This document shows, piece by piece, positions 1-7,820 of a DNA stretch of 64,000 nt. Position 1 is the stretch's first letter. Every line of letters begins with the position of its first letter. A model generated the notes under the pieces. That model saw only the letters and a list, made by a program, of their open reading frames with translations. It did not search any database and was not told where the DNA came from. The translations under genes and the position numbers were made by a program. Source of the stretch: Candidatus Latescibacterota bacterium (GTDB lineage: Bacteria; Latescibacterota; UBA2968; UBA8231); the NCBI GenBank assembly GCA_022819745.1, contig JAJEGS010000062.1, positions 59,417 through 123,416 of the forward strand. The letters run 5' to 3'.

Positions 1-477
1 TGCCACAGCTCACTGGCGCAGGGCGTATTCTTGGAGCGCAACGCAACAGACCTCGGCACACGGCTTGAAGCCCTCTTTGCCAACAGCGGCTTTTTGGACA
101 ACATCGCGCTGGTGCAGCAATACGTGGCCGGGCCAGAGTATCGAATCGTCGCCAGCCGCGACGAGTTGTTGCTAGCCTATCGCAAGGAGAGCGAGGCCGT
201 GGGCGCAGACGGAGATCTCAATCCGCTGCATCAGACCACAGGGCGCGCCGTGCGCGTGGAGGACGCGGCCCTGCTAGCGCAAATGCAGCAGCTAACCGCG
301 CAAGTGGCCGGTGTGTTCTCGCTCGGTTTTTACGCCATCGACCTCATCCACGCCGCGGCCGGCTTCTCCATTATCGAGATCAATCCCAACCCCATGTGCT
401 ACGCGTACAACCGCGACAACGGCCGCCGGGACTTCATTCGGCTATACGAGCGGCTACTCGCCCAATTTGCCCTATAA
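1..477 (+). CDS. ATP-grasp domain protein, 3' end only
   Basis: The reading frame is open from the first base of the window (CHSSLAQGVFLERNATD...), so the gene begins upstream and only about 158 C-terminal residues are visible. The visible part matches the C-terminal half of the ATP-grasp fold: a V-x-QQYVAGPEYRIV strand-loop like the D-Ala-D-Ala ligase/RimK group, and the metal-binding EINPNPMC loop, where E and N ligate Mg2+ in the family. The substrate cannot be deduced because the N-terminal domain is missing. It ends about 35 bp before the inverted-repeat end of the first Rpn element. Peptide- or amino-acid-ligase activity is a family-level inference only. Confidence 0.7.
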   Translation, partial: CHSSLAQGVFLERNATDLGTRLEALFANSGFLDNIALVQQYVAGPEYRIVASRDELLLAYRKESEAVGADGDLNPLHQTTGRAVRVEDAALLAQMQQLTAQVAGVFSLGFYAIDLIHAAAGFSIIEINPNPMCYAYNRDNGRRDFIRLYERLLAQFAL

Positions 478-511
478 TCCGCAGATGGACGCAGAATTGG
501 AATTTCTAGAA

Positions 512-1627
512 CTGAGATGTCGCACGACCGCCCTATTCGTCGGCGTCTAGGAGGGCTTGGAATGCCTGTAGGCTTTCTACTTGGATCGCCGCTCGATGCA
601 AGTGCTTGAGACGCTGCAAATCCTCCATGCCCCGGACGCGAGCGGCCAACGGCTCTGCCGCGTCGAGCGCAAAGCGGATTTCCAGCACGTCGAGCAGCGC
701 TTCAATGGCGCGTTCTCGGCCCCCTTGCTCAATGCCTTGCTCAATGCCTTGCTCAATACCTTGTTGGGTCAAGTATTGAGCAACAGGTGATTCGCGGATA
801 ATATCCATTAGCCCCTCCTTCAAGAAAATGGCAGAAACGGTTTCGCGCCCATACACCAACCCGCTCAAAAGCGACATGCCGGCCAGACAATCGGCTTTCG
901 TCGCCCGATCCAGCGGCTGCGCCTGCACCGCGCGCATACAAGTCTCCAGCCAATCCGCTGGCCGCCCGGTCGGCCTCATCAGCGGTACAAATGACCACAG
1001 TCCCACATGCCCCGACTCGAGGATGCGCTGGCCGTCCAACTCGCTCAGCCGGATCACCTGGTACTCTACCAAAATGCGATGGCCGGGACGATCTTGGAGA
1101 TAATAGCCCAGATCGCGCCGACCGGCCGCTGGCCGCAGGTAGATGACGCTGGAAACCACCGGCAGGCCGTATTGCTCAACGGCTCGCCCGATATAGCCGA
1201 CCATCCGCCGCGCCATCGGCGGCTGCGTACTATCGGCGACTTGAAACTCGGTGTGGACGAGGACCGCTTCGTTGCCCAACTGCACCCGCAGCAAACTGTC
1301 GGTCTGCCTCGCCTCGACGGTGAGTTGCTCTGGGTCAATCACTTCGGCACCTTCGACGTCGTCACGACCGAGGGCAAAGCGGGCGAAATCGGCGGGATAG
1401 TGCTGTACCAAATACTTGGAAACAATATCAAAGTCGGCCATGGCAATCAATTAGGAATTAGAGTGTGCCCAACCGTCCGAACTGGAGGGACGGGCTAATT
1501 CGCAATTGCTAAATTGCAAAAATCGTGCCACGGCGGCTCAGATAAGAGGAGGGGCTGGGAGGGGCTGGAGTGTAGCGGAAAGGGTACAGGGATGGGACGT
1601 TGAGGACATAGGACTGCCTAACGTCAG
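512..1627 (-). mobile_element. Rpn-carrying TIR element, copy 1 (degenerate left end)
   Basis: This 1116-bp unit contains one gene, the Rpn-family nuclease. Its right end (1614-1627) is CTGCCTAACGTCAG, whose reverse complement differs by one base from the CTGACGTTACGCAG left ends of copies 2 and 3. Its left end (512-525, CTGAGATGTCGCAC) is decayed but lies at the same distance from the stop codon (about 20 bp) as in the other copies. The non-coding 170 bp upstream of the gene also resembles copy 3 (for example GGCGCTGGAGTGTAGCGGAA there, GGGGCTGGAGTGTAGCGGAA here). The 7-bp flanks TCTAGAA and ATATGTG do not match, so no target duplication survives; this looks like an older copy. Confidence 0.6.
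533..1441 (-). CDS. Rpn-family (PD-(D/E)XK) recombination-promoting nuclease, copy 1
   Basis: The product is about 302 aa of the Rpn / 'Transposase_31' family. Characterised E. coli Rpn proteins are endonucleases that promote RecA-independent recombination. The N-terminal core has the pattern TDSLLRV...AVLVHTEFQ, giving a D and an ExQ that fit a PD-(D/E)XK active site. It is followed by a helical region, then a short tandem QGIEQGIEQGIEQ segment and a C-terminal helical tail. The start was set at the second ATG (MADFDIVSKYL) because it aligns with the starts of the two other copies in this window (MAEIDxVSKHL); an ATG 9 bp upstream is also possible. It is the only ORF of its TIR element. DNA cleavage is inferred from the family. 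Confidence 0.85.
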   Translation of the reverse strand: MADFDIVSKYLVQHYPADFARFALGRDDVEGAEVIDPEQLTVEARQTDSLLRVQLGNEAVLVHTEFQVADSTQPPMARRMVGYIGRAVEQYGLPVVSSVIYLRPAAGRRDLGYYLQDRPGHRILVEYQVIRLSELDGQRILESGHVGLWSFVPLMRPTGRPADWLETCMRAVQAQPLDRATKADCLAGMSLLSGLVYGRETVSAIFLKEGLMDIIRESPVAQYLTQQGIEQGIEQGIEQGGRERAIEALLDVLEIRFALDAAEPLAARVRGMEDLQRLKHLHRAAIQVESLQAFQALLDADE

Positions 1628-1643
1628 ATATGTGACATGGTAT

Positions 1644-1670
1644 GTAGGGACAACCCTCGTGGTTGCTCCC
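1644..1670. repeat. Dispersed small hairpin repeat, copy 1
   Basis: GTAGGGACAACCCTCGTGGT continues with TGCTCCC to give an imperfect hairpin (CAACC...GGTTG). A closely related copy with a perfect 8-bp stem is at 34123-34147. It lies just outside the right end of Rpn element 1 and 30 bp upstream of the trans-sulfuration gene. No coding role is visible. Confidence 0.5.
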
Positions 1671-1699
1671 ATTAACCGCCAAAGGAAAGGAATCACTTC

Positions 1700-2839
1700 A
1701 TGGATATTCAGACCCGCCTCGTCCACGCTGGCGAGGAGCGCATCAACGGTGCCGTGGTGACGCCGATCTTCCAGAGCTCGACTTTTGTTTCACCTAAGGA
1801 GGAAGAGTACCACGACATCCGCTATCTCCGCCTCAACAACACACCCAATCACCGCGCCTTGCACGCCAAACTGGCCGCTGTCTGCGGCGGCGAGGACGCC
1901 TTGGTCGCTGGCTCGGGAATGGCGGCGATCACCACCGCATTGATGACCGTGCTCAACAGCGGCGATCACCTGCTGATCCAAGACTGCCTCTACGGAGGCA
2001 CGCACAGCTTTGTGACGCAGGATGCGCCGGGCTTGGGGCTGAGCTACGACTTTATCGCCGGCAACGCGCCGGAGACGTGGGCGGCCAAGCTGCGGCCCGA
2101 GACGCGGGCGATTTACGTGGAGACCATGACCAACCCGCTGATGGAAGTCGCGGATTTAGAGGCGGTAGTGGCGTTTGCCCGCGAGCATGGGCTGGTGTCC
2201 CTGATCGACAATACCTTTGCCTCGCCGTGCAACTTCCGCCCGCTGGAAATCGGGTTTGACATAGAACTGCACAGCGCGACCAAGTACCTCAACGGCCATT
2301 CGGATATCGTCGCGGGCGTGGTCGTCGGCTCGGCTGCACATGTCAAAGCCATTAAACACAAGCTGAATCACTTAGGCGGCTCGTTGGATGTCCACGCCTG
2401 CTTTCTGCTGCAACGGGGCTTGAAGACCTTGTCGCTGAGAATGCGGCAACACGACGAGAACGGCTTGCGACTAGCGCACTTTTTGACCGAGCAGGAGCAA
2501 GTGGCGCAGGTGAACTATCCAGGACTAGAGAGCCATCCACAATACGAGCGGGCGCAGCGGCTGTTTGCCGGGGCGGGTGGGGTATTGAGCTTTGAGCTGC
2601 ACGGAGGCGTGGAGGCCGCCGAACGGTTGCTGTCCAAGCTGGTTCTGCCAGCGTCAGCCCCCAGTCTCGGTGGCGTCGAAACCCTCATTACTCGGCCCGT
2701 CACCACGTCGCACAGCGGCTTGAGCCGAGAGGAACTAGCGGCCATAGGCATAGCCGACGGCTTGGTGCGAGTGGCGTGCGGCATTGAGGCCGCCGAGGAT
2801 TTGTGCGCGGATTTTGCGCAGGCATTGGCTGGGGTGTAG
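1700..2839 (+). CDS. Trans-sulfuration family PLP-dependent enzyme (cystathionine gamma-synthase/lyase type)
   Basis: The 379-aa product has the usual length and motif order of the Cys/Met metabolism PLP family. The N-terminal TRLVHAGEERINGAVVTPIFQSS is the family opening, seen here as IQTRLVHAGEE and VVTPIFQSSTF. VAGSGMAAITTAL binds the cofactor phosphate, VETMTNPLMEV and DNTFASP follow, and the Schiff-base lysine is in HSATKYLNGHSD. The C-terminal TRPVTTSHSGLSREE and RVACGIEAAEDL are typical. Substrate choice (synthase, cystathionine lyase or methionine gamma-lyase) cannot be settled from motifs. An AAAGGAA ribosome-binding site precedes the ATG. The last 294 bp are duplicated at 4247-4540, and an Rpn element was inserted 25 bp after the stop codon. 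Confidence 0.9.
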   Translation: MDIQTRLVHAGEERINGAVVTPIFQSSTFVSPKEEEYHDIRYLRLNNTPNHRALHAKLAAVCGGEDALVAGSGMAAITTALMTVLNSGDHLLIQDCLYGGTHSFVTQDAPGLGLSYDFIAGNAPETWAAKLRPETRAIYVETMTNPLMEVADLEAVVAFAREHGLVSLIDNTFASPCNFRPLEIGFDIELHSATKYLNGHSDIVAGVVVGSAAHVKAIKHKLNHLGGSLDVHACFLLQRGLKTLSLRMRQHDENGLRLAHFLTEQEQVAQVNYPGLESHPQYERAQRLFAGAGGVLSFELHGGVEAAERLLSKLVLPASAPSLGGVETLITRPVTTSHSGLSREELAAIGIADGLVRVACGIEAAEDLCADFAQALAGV

Positions 2840-2863
2840 GATCGCAAGGAGTGAATTATGAAA

Positions 2864-3990
2864 CTGACGTTACGCAGTGCCTCTACTCGTCGGCGTCTAA
2901 CAGGTGCCTAAAGGCTTCGAGGCTGGGCACCTGTATGGCCGCCCGAAACAACTGCTTGAGGCGCTGCACATCGTCGATGGCCCCAAGGCGGTCGGCCAAC
3001 GGATCCGACGCGGCCAGCGCAAAGCGAATCTCCAGCACGTCAAGAAGATCTTCAACGGCGCGTTCTCGGCCTCCTTGCTCAATGCCTTGCTCAATGCCTT
3101 GCTTGATTCCTTGTTCGATGAATTCCTCACGGAAACTTTCGGCGAGGTATTGGGCAAATGAGGATTCGCGGATGAGGTCCATGAGATGCTCCTTGGAAAC
3201 AATGGCCATGATCGTCTGCGGATTATACACCAACCCGCTCAAGATCGCCAGTCCCGCGAGAAAATCGGCCTTGACCGATCCTTCCAGCGGTAGGGCTGCC
3301 GCCCGAGCGACACACTGCTCTAACCACGCCGCCTCGGTCTGACCAGTTGGTGGCTGCATCAACGGCGCAAATGGCAGCAAGCCTACAAATTCGCGGTCGA
3401 GCACGGCTTGACCGGCGAGTTGGCTCAGGCGGATCACCTTATACTGAACGAGGATTTGGTAGCCGGGATGCTCCTGGAGGTAGTAGCCCGGATCGCGTCG
3501 TCCAGCGGTCGGGCGCAAGTAGAAGACGTGGGCGTACACCGGCAAGTCGTAGTGCTCGATACTGCGGCCGATGTAGCCGGCCATGCGGCGGGGCATGGCC
3601 GGGTGGTCGGTGGTTTGAAACTCGTGGTGGACTAAGGCGTCCTCGCCGCCGATGCGCACGCGGAGGAGGCTGTCGGTGCGGCGGGCTTTGACGATGGGCT
3701 GCTCGCTCTCTATCACTTCGACGTCTTCAATGTCGTCGCGCTGGAGGGCAAAGCGGGCGAAGTCAGCCGGGTAGGTTTGGATCAGGTGCTTGGAAACGGT
3801 GTCGATTTCGGCCATGGCGATCTATCAATTAGGGATACTGCAATATCCATGCCAAGGCGGCAGCACAGTGGGAGGACAGGGCCGTTCCGGGTTCGACTGT
3901 ATCGGACACAACCCATGAGTGCAACCTTTAGGGACTAGCAAAATACCTCGTCGCGGAAGCCGACCTTCTGTACACCCTGCGTAAGTCAGC
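2864..3990 (-). mobile_element. Rpn-carrying TIR element, copy 2, with 7-bp target duplication
   Basis: This 1127-bp unit has left end CTGACGTTACGCAG (2864-2877) and right end CTGCGTAAGTCAGC (3977-3990), an inverted repeat with one missing base. It is flanked by identical 7-mers TATGAAA (2857-2863 and 3991-3997), the expected target-site duplication. It carries only the Rpn gene, at the same offsets from both ends as copies 1 and 3. The duplicated target includes the start codon of the antitoxin-like gene at 3992: before insertion, AAGGAGTGAATT would have stood directly before ATGAAAGCAGC, so the insertion separated that gene from its ribosome-binding site. Confidence 0.85.
2883..3815 (-). 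CDS. Rpn-family (PD-(D/E)XK) recombination-promoting nuclease, copy 2
   Basis: The 310-aa product is closely similar to the copy at 62744 (MAEIDTVSKHLIQTYPADFA) and more distantly to the copy at 533. It has RRTDSLLRVRIGG...ALVHHEFQTT, supplying the D and ExQ expected for a PD-(D/E)XK site. A central YYLQEHPGYQILVQYKVIRL strand pair is conserved between copies, followed by a glutamine/isoleucine tandem segment (EFIEQGIKQGIEQGIEQG) and a leucine-rich tail. The sole ATG in frame, preceded by an in-element leader of about 175 bp, is the start. It is the only gene in its TIR unit. A direct transposase role is suggested by context but not shown by sequence. Confidence 0.88.
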   Translation of the reverse strand: MAEIDTVSKHLIQTYPADFARFALQRDDIEDVEVIESEQPIVKARRTDSLLRVRIGGEDALVHHEFQTTDHPAMPRRMAGYIGRSIEHYDLPVYAHVFYLRPTAGRRDPGYYLQEHPGYQILVQYKVIRLSQLAGQAVLDREFVGLLPFAPLMQPPTGQTEAAWLEQCVARAAALPLEGSVKADFLAGLAILSGLVYNPQTIMAIVSKEHLMDLIRESSFAQYLAESFREEFIEQGIKQGIEQGIEQGGRERAVEDLLDVLEIRFALAASDPLADRLGAIDDVQRLKQLFRAAIQVPSLEAFRHLLDADE

Positions 3991-3991
3991 T

Positions 3992-4204
3992 ATGAAAGCA
4001 GCAATACAAACCGCTCAAGACGTATGGCCCATGCTGACCCCTGTTGTGTTCGTCCCCCATGCAGAGAGCGAATATCAACGGCTTGTGGCTGTACTAGACG
4101 ATTTGATCGATGTGGTAGGCGAGGACGAAAATCATCCCCTAGCTTCATTGATGGAGGTCATTGGTGTGCTGATTGAGAAGTATGAGGAAGAACACATTCC
4201 TTGA
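3992..4204 (+). CDS. HigA-like antitoxin N-terminal domain protein, truncated, start separated from its RBS
   Basis: The 70-aa product, ending EKYEEEHIP, resembles the region that precedes the HTH in HigA-type antitoxins (pattern SEYQRLV...IGVLIEKYEEEH); no helix-turn-helix follows. It is paralogous to the 75-aa gene at 6749, which ends EDEHVPELTEA. Compared with that copy, a 4-nt deletion (GAGT) near the end shifts the frame and removes the last residues. Its start codon lies in the target duplication of Rpn element 2, and the original AAGGAG Shine-Dalgarno now lies more than 1.1 kb upstream, so expression is doubtful. It may be a dying gene rather than a functional antitoxin. Confidence 0.55.
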   Translation: MKAAIQTAQDVWPMLTPVVFVPHAESEYQRLVAVLDDLIDVVGEDENHPLASLMEVIGVLIEKYEEEHIP

Positions 4205-4246
4205 CGGATGTATAGCTAAATTCAAATCGGGAGTCACCGTCTCCCC

Positions 4247-4540
4247 GAGCGGGCACAGCGGCTGTTTGCCGGGGCGGACGGGGGGTTGAGCTTTGAACTG
4301 CACGGAGGCGTAGAGGCCGCCGAGCGGTTGCTGTCCAAGCTGGTTCTGCCAGCGTCAGCCCCCAGTCTCGGCGGCGTCGAAATCCTCATCACGCGGCCAG
4401 TCACCACGTCGCACAGCGGCTTGAGCCGAGGGGAACTAGCGGCCATAGGCATAGCCGACGGCTTGGTGCGAGTGGCGTGCGGCATTGAGGCCGCCGAGGA
4501 TTTGTGCGCAGACTTTGCGCAGGCGCTGGCGGAGGTGTAG
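4247..4540 (+). pseudogene. Duplicated 3' fragment of the trans-sulfuration gene
   Basis: The 97 codons from ERAQRLFAG to the stop repeat the last 294 bp of the gene at 1700-2839 (there 2546-2839) with only scattered substitutions. The similarity starts abruptly after CTCCCC at 4246 and ends at the stop codon. There is no N-terminal domain and no PLP lysine, so it cannot be an enzyme. Together with the complete gene it brackets the antitoxin-like gene and Rpn element 2, so the segment between them was added with a duplication of the gene end. Confidence 0.9.
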
Positions 4541-4766
4541 AATGGCCTATCTGCGCGGACGATCAATGCTGCTGAGACGCAATACCTTGACAAGCCGTTA
4601 CCGTTGACGGGGAGAGACTTCTTTTTTATGATGATAATTCTTCGCTTGTAGATGATTTTTCGACTGAGACCGAAGGAACTCCAAAATCAGTTTGCAACGT
4701 AGTGGCAATTAGAAATATAATTGCTAAATCTAGCTAATCGTCTTCGGCCACATAAAGGACTATACC

Positions 4767-6752
4767 ATGCCAAAGAACTTTCACGAAAGATTGATTGGAT
4801 TGCTCAAAACCGACGACCGTTTCGTCGACGCTGATGGTACCGTGGTCAAAGCTGCGATCATTGATCAGGCATGGAAAATCGATCATAACCTTGTGAAATT
4901 GCTACTTAGCGATGCCGATATCAAGGCAAAATTCTTTGACGAAATCGAGGGGCACTGGATTTTCAATGTCAACACCTTTATCGAGTATATCTCCGACAAA
5001 AATTTCCTTGCCGATTCATACACCCGCTTTCGCAACAAAATCGGCCTGAATATTGACGGCAAATTCCTTCGAGAGAGGGGAGAGGTATCCCTTGCTTGGC
5101 CGTGTAAGGACTGCGTACTGGAAGGAGGGCAGACCAAGGAAAAAGAAAAGCGCAAGGAGATTTTTTTCCATGAAGTGCTAGCGCAGGATGAGATTGACCG
5201 CCTATTTGACCCGAAGGTGCTGACCAATTGGAAACGCCATACAGTGAACGGCGAACAGAGGATTGCAAAAATTAGGCGGGATGACAACGGCACGATCCGG
5301 GAGAATATAATCATCAAAGGGAACAATCTTCTGGCCTTACATACGATAAAGGAGCAATTTGGAAACAGGGTGAAGCTGGTTTATATTGATCCTCCATATA
5401 ACACAGGCAGTGATTCCTTTGGTTATAATGATAATTTCAATCATTCGAGCTGGCTGACTTTTATGAAAAATCGGTTGGAAGTTGCTAAAGACCTCCTCAA
5501 AAAAGATGGTTTTATTATTATTCAGATTGACAACAGAGAATTAGCATATTTAAAGATTCTATGTGACGACGTTTTTGGCAGGGACAATTTTAGAAATGGA
5601 ATCATTGTTAAGAAAGGACAAAAAAGTCTCCAAATGCAATTTGATTCTATTGATAAATTAAATGCTGGTTATGATACTATTCTTTTTTATAGTAAAGATA
5701 GTACTATTAAAATGCCTAATCTATTTAAAGTATTAAGCGGAGGGAAATCAAGTTCATGGAATAATCACTGGCGTGGTACTGATAGGCCAACAATGAGATT
5801 TGAACTCTTTGGTATAACGCCAGAAACAGGTCAATGGAGATGGGAGAAAAAAAGAACATTTAGAGCGGTCGATAATTATTGCACTCTTGTTTCCTATATT
5901 GAGAATTATGAAGTTTCCGAAGGTAACATTACAGATGAAGTCATAGATAATTATTATCACAAATACATTCAAGAAAATAGCATATTGGATTACTCAGACT
6001 TTGAATTGGTCCGGCTAAGTAAAAACGAAAAACCGGAACACTACATTCCTGCAACTGATAAAATTTTGATGAGCGAAAATTGGATGGATATTAATGTCGC
6101 TGGTCGTCAATCAGAGTTTGAATCAGAAAAAAATGAAGAAATTATAAAACGTATTTTAGATTGGCTGACAGTAGATAATGATATTATTTTAGATTTCTTT
6201 TCTGGTTCTGCCACTACTGCTGCAGTCGCCCACAAAATGAACCGACAATGGATTACTGTTGAACAGATGGACTATGTGGAAACTGTCACGATTGAAAGAC
6301 TGAAAAAAGTCATCGGCAAAAAAATTCATACGAAAGAAAAGCCGCTCGAAGAAATCGAATACGACACTGGCGGGATCTCTAAATCTGTCAATTGGCAAGG
6401 CGGCGGCGACTTCATTTATTGCGAACTTATGCAATACAACGAAGCCTATATGGACAAGATCCAAGCTGCGCAATCATCCGAAGAGCTTGTAATTCTCTGG
6501 AAAGACATCGCCGAAAACTCTTTCTTGAACTGGTACGTAAACTCAAAAATCCCAGAAGAGGCAGTCAATGATTTTATTGCAAAAGGCAATAAAGAAAACG
6601 GATTCAACAAGCAAAAGAAACTACTAGCTAAACTACTAAATAAAAACCAACTCTACGTCAACCTATCGGAGATAGACGACGAAAATTTTAGTGTAAACGA
6701 GAAAGATAAGACACTGAACAGAGAATTCTATAGAGATTGGACTCAATTATGA
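4767..6752 (+). CDS. mod: Type III restriction-modification system, modification subunit (N6-adenine methyltransferase)
   Basis: The 661-aa product has the beta-class motif order. The catalytic DPPY motif is near residue 208 (VYIDPPYNTGSDSFGY), followed by a long AT-rich target-recognition stretch (about residues 260-430). The SAM-binding motif I comes near residue 473 (ILDFFSGSATTAAVAHKMN). The preceding N-terminal region (about 1-180) is typical of type III Mod. It methylates one strand of the recognition site and forms the complex with Res encoded downstream. The ATG follows AAAGGA. The stop overlaps the ATG of the next small gene (ATGA), so the operon is translationally coupled. Its base composition is visibly more AT-rich than the flanking genes, which suggests acquisition by transfer. 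Confidence 0.93.
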   Translation: MPKNFHERLIGLLKTDDRFVDADGTVVKAAIIDQAWKIDHNLVKLLLSDADIKAKFFDEIEGHWIFNVNTFIEYISDKNFLADSYTRFRNKIGLNIDGKFLRERGEVSLAWPCKDCVLEGGQTKEKEKRKEIFFHEVLAQDEIDRLFDPKVLTNWKRHTVNGEQRIAKIRRDDNGTIRENIIIKGNNLLALHTIKEQFGNRVKLVYIDPPYNTGSDSFGYNDNFNHSSWLTFMKNRLEVAKDLLKKDGFIIIQIDNRELAYLKILCDDVFGRDNFRNGIIVKKGQKSLQMQFDSIDKLNAGYDTILFYSKDSTIKMPNLFKVLSGGKSSSWNNHWRGTDRPTMRFELFGITPETGQWRWEKKRTFRAVDNYCTLVSYIENYEVSEGNITDEVIDNYYHKYIQENSILDYSDFELVRLSKNEKPEHYIPATDKILMSENWMDINVAGRQSEFESEKNEEIIKRILDWLTVDNDIILDFFSGSATTAAVAHKMNRQWITVEQMDYVETVTIERLKKVIGKKIHTKEKPLEEIEYDTGGISKSVNWQGGGDFIYCELMQYNEAYMDKIQAAQSSEELVILWKDIAENSFLNWYVNSKIPEEAVNDFIAKGNKENGFNKQKKLLAKLLNKNQLYVNLSEIDDENFSVNEKDKTLNREFYRDWTQL

Positions 6753-6976
6753 TAACAGAAATACAAACTGCTCAAGATGCATGGCCCATGCTGACTCCTG
6801 TTGTGTTCATTCCCCATACGGGGAGTGAATATCAACGGCTTGTTACTGTACTAGATGATTTGATTGATGTGGTAGGAGAGAATGAAAATCATTCCCTAGC
6901 CTCATTAATAGAGGTCATTGGTGTGCTGATTGAGAAGTATGAAGATGAACACGTTCCTGAGTTGACGGAGGCATAG
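6749..6976 (+). CDS. HigA-like antitoxin N-terminal domain protein, inside the type III operon
   Basis: The 75-aa product (MITEIQTAQDAWPMLTPVVF...) is a close paralogue of the gene at 3992. It matches the acidic N-terminal segment of HigA-type antitoxins, ending EDEHVPELTEA, but has no HTH domain. The ATG overlaps the mod stop codon, so this start was preferred over an in-frame TTG 12 bp upstream. It sits between mod and res, 53 bp before res. Small genes at this position are not part of the standard type III system. It could be an orphan antitoxin, or a small protein that modulates Res. Function is not established. Confidence 0.65.
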   Translation: MITEIQTAQDAWPMLTPVVFIPHTGSEYQRLVTVLDDLIDVVGENENHSLASLIEVIGVLIEKYEDEHVPELTEA

Positions 6977-7029
6977 CTTTTAGATAATGAATTTATTGAG
7001 AAACCGACCATTTCACGAGGCAATATAAT

Positions 7030-7820
7030 ATGGTTGATAAGTTTTTGTATGAGACGCTTGATTCTGTTTCTCAAATGGGATTTCTAAATAAAGAAATCCC
7101 CGATCATCTCAAAGAAAATCTGAACCCCAATTTTGAACTACGTCCCTACCAGGAAGAGGCATTCGCCCGTTTCTTTCATTGTCTCGACAACGATTTTCCG
7201 GGCAAGACCAAGCCGCTGCACTTTCTGTTCAACATGGCGACCGGTAGCGGCAAAACGCTCATCATGGCAGGACTGATACTGTACCTCTATGAAAAAGGCT
7301 ATCGAAACTTTCTCTTCTTTGTTAATTCCACGAATATCATCGAAAAGACCCGGGATAATTTTCTCAATCCTCTATCATATAAATATCTGTTCCATCCAGA
7401 AGTCCACATCGGTAATCGCCGCGTGAGCATCATCCCCGTCGAAAATTTTGAAGCAGTCAACGAAAACGACATCAATATCTCCTTCACCACCATCCAAAAG
7501 CTGCATTCTGACTTGACATCTGAAAAAGAGAATGCTTTGACCTACGAGGACTTCAAAGCTAAGAAAATTGTCCTCTTGGCGGATGAAGCCCACCATATTA
7601 ACGTTAGCACAAAAGCACAGGAGGAACTATTCGAGAGTTGGGAAAAGACTGTCGAGCGTATCTTTCATCAGAACGAAGATAATCTGCTGCTAGAATTTAC
7701 TGCTACCCTAGATTACACGCACAAAAACATTGTCGATAAATATCGTAGCAAGGTACTGTACCGGTATGATCTGCGACAGTTCCGTGATGATGGCTACTCC
7801 AAAGATGTATATATCGTTCA
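7030..7820 (+). pseudogene. res: Type III restriction endonuclease Res, 5' part interrupted by an IS
   Basis: This encodes the N-terminal 263 residues of the Res helicase/nuclease: Q-motif region (LRPYQEEAF), Walker A (MATGSGKT), DEAH-type Walker B (LLADEAHHI) and the FTAT motif III. After 7820 the frame runs into the insertion sequence and stops at 7920. Joining 7030-7820 to 8981-10766, that is removing the IS and one copy of the 9-bp duplication, restores an in-frame 858-codon gene reading DVYIVQADFEEKDR across the junction. A truncated protein would lack motifs IV-VI and the nuclease domain and should not cut. Confidence 0.9.

Noticed and set aside
505..1634. Target duplication of Rpn element 1
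   Set aside because: The flanks TCTAGAA and ATATGTG do not match, so no duplication is claimed for this copy.
4606..4616. Inverted pair GACGGGGAGAG with CGTCTCCCCG at 4238
   Set aside because: Short and imperfect; could be chance, although it flanks the duplicated fragment.
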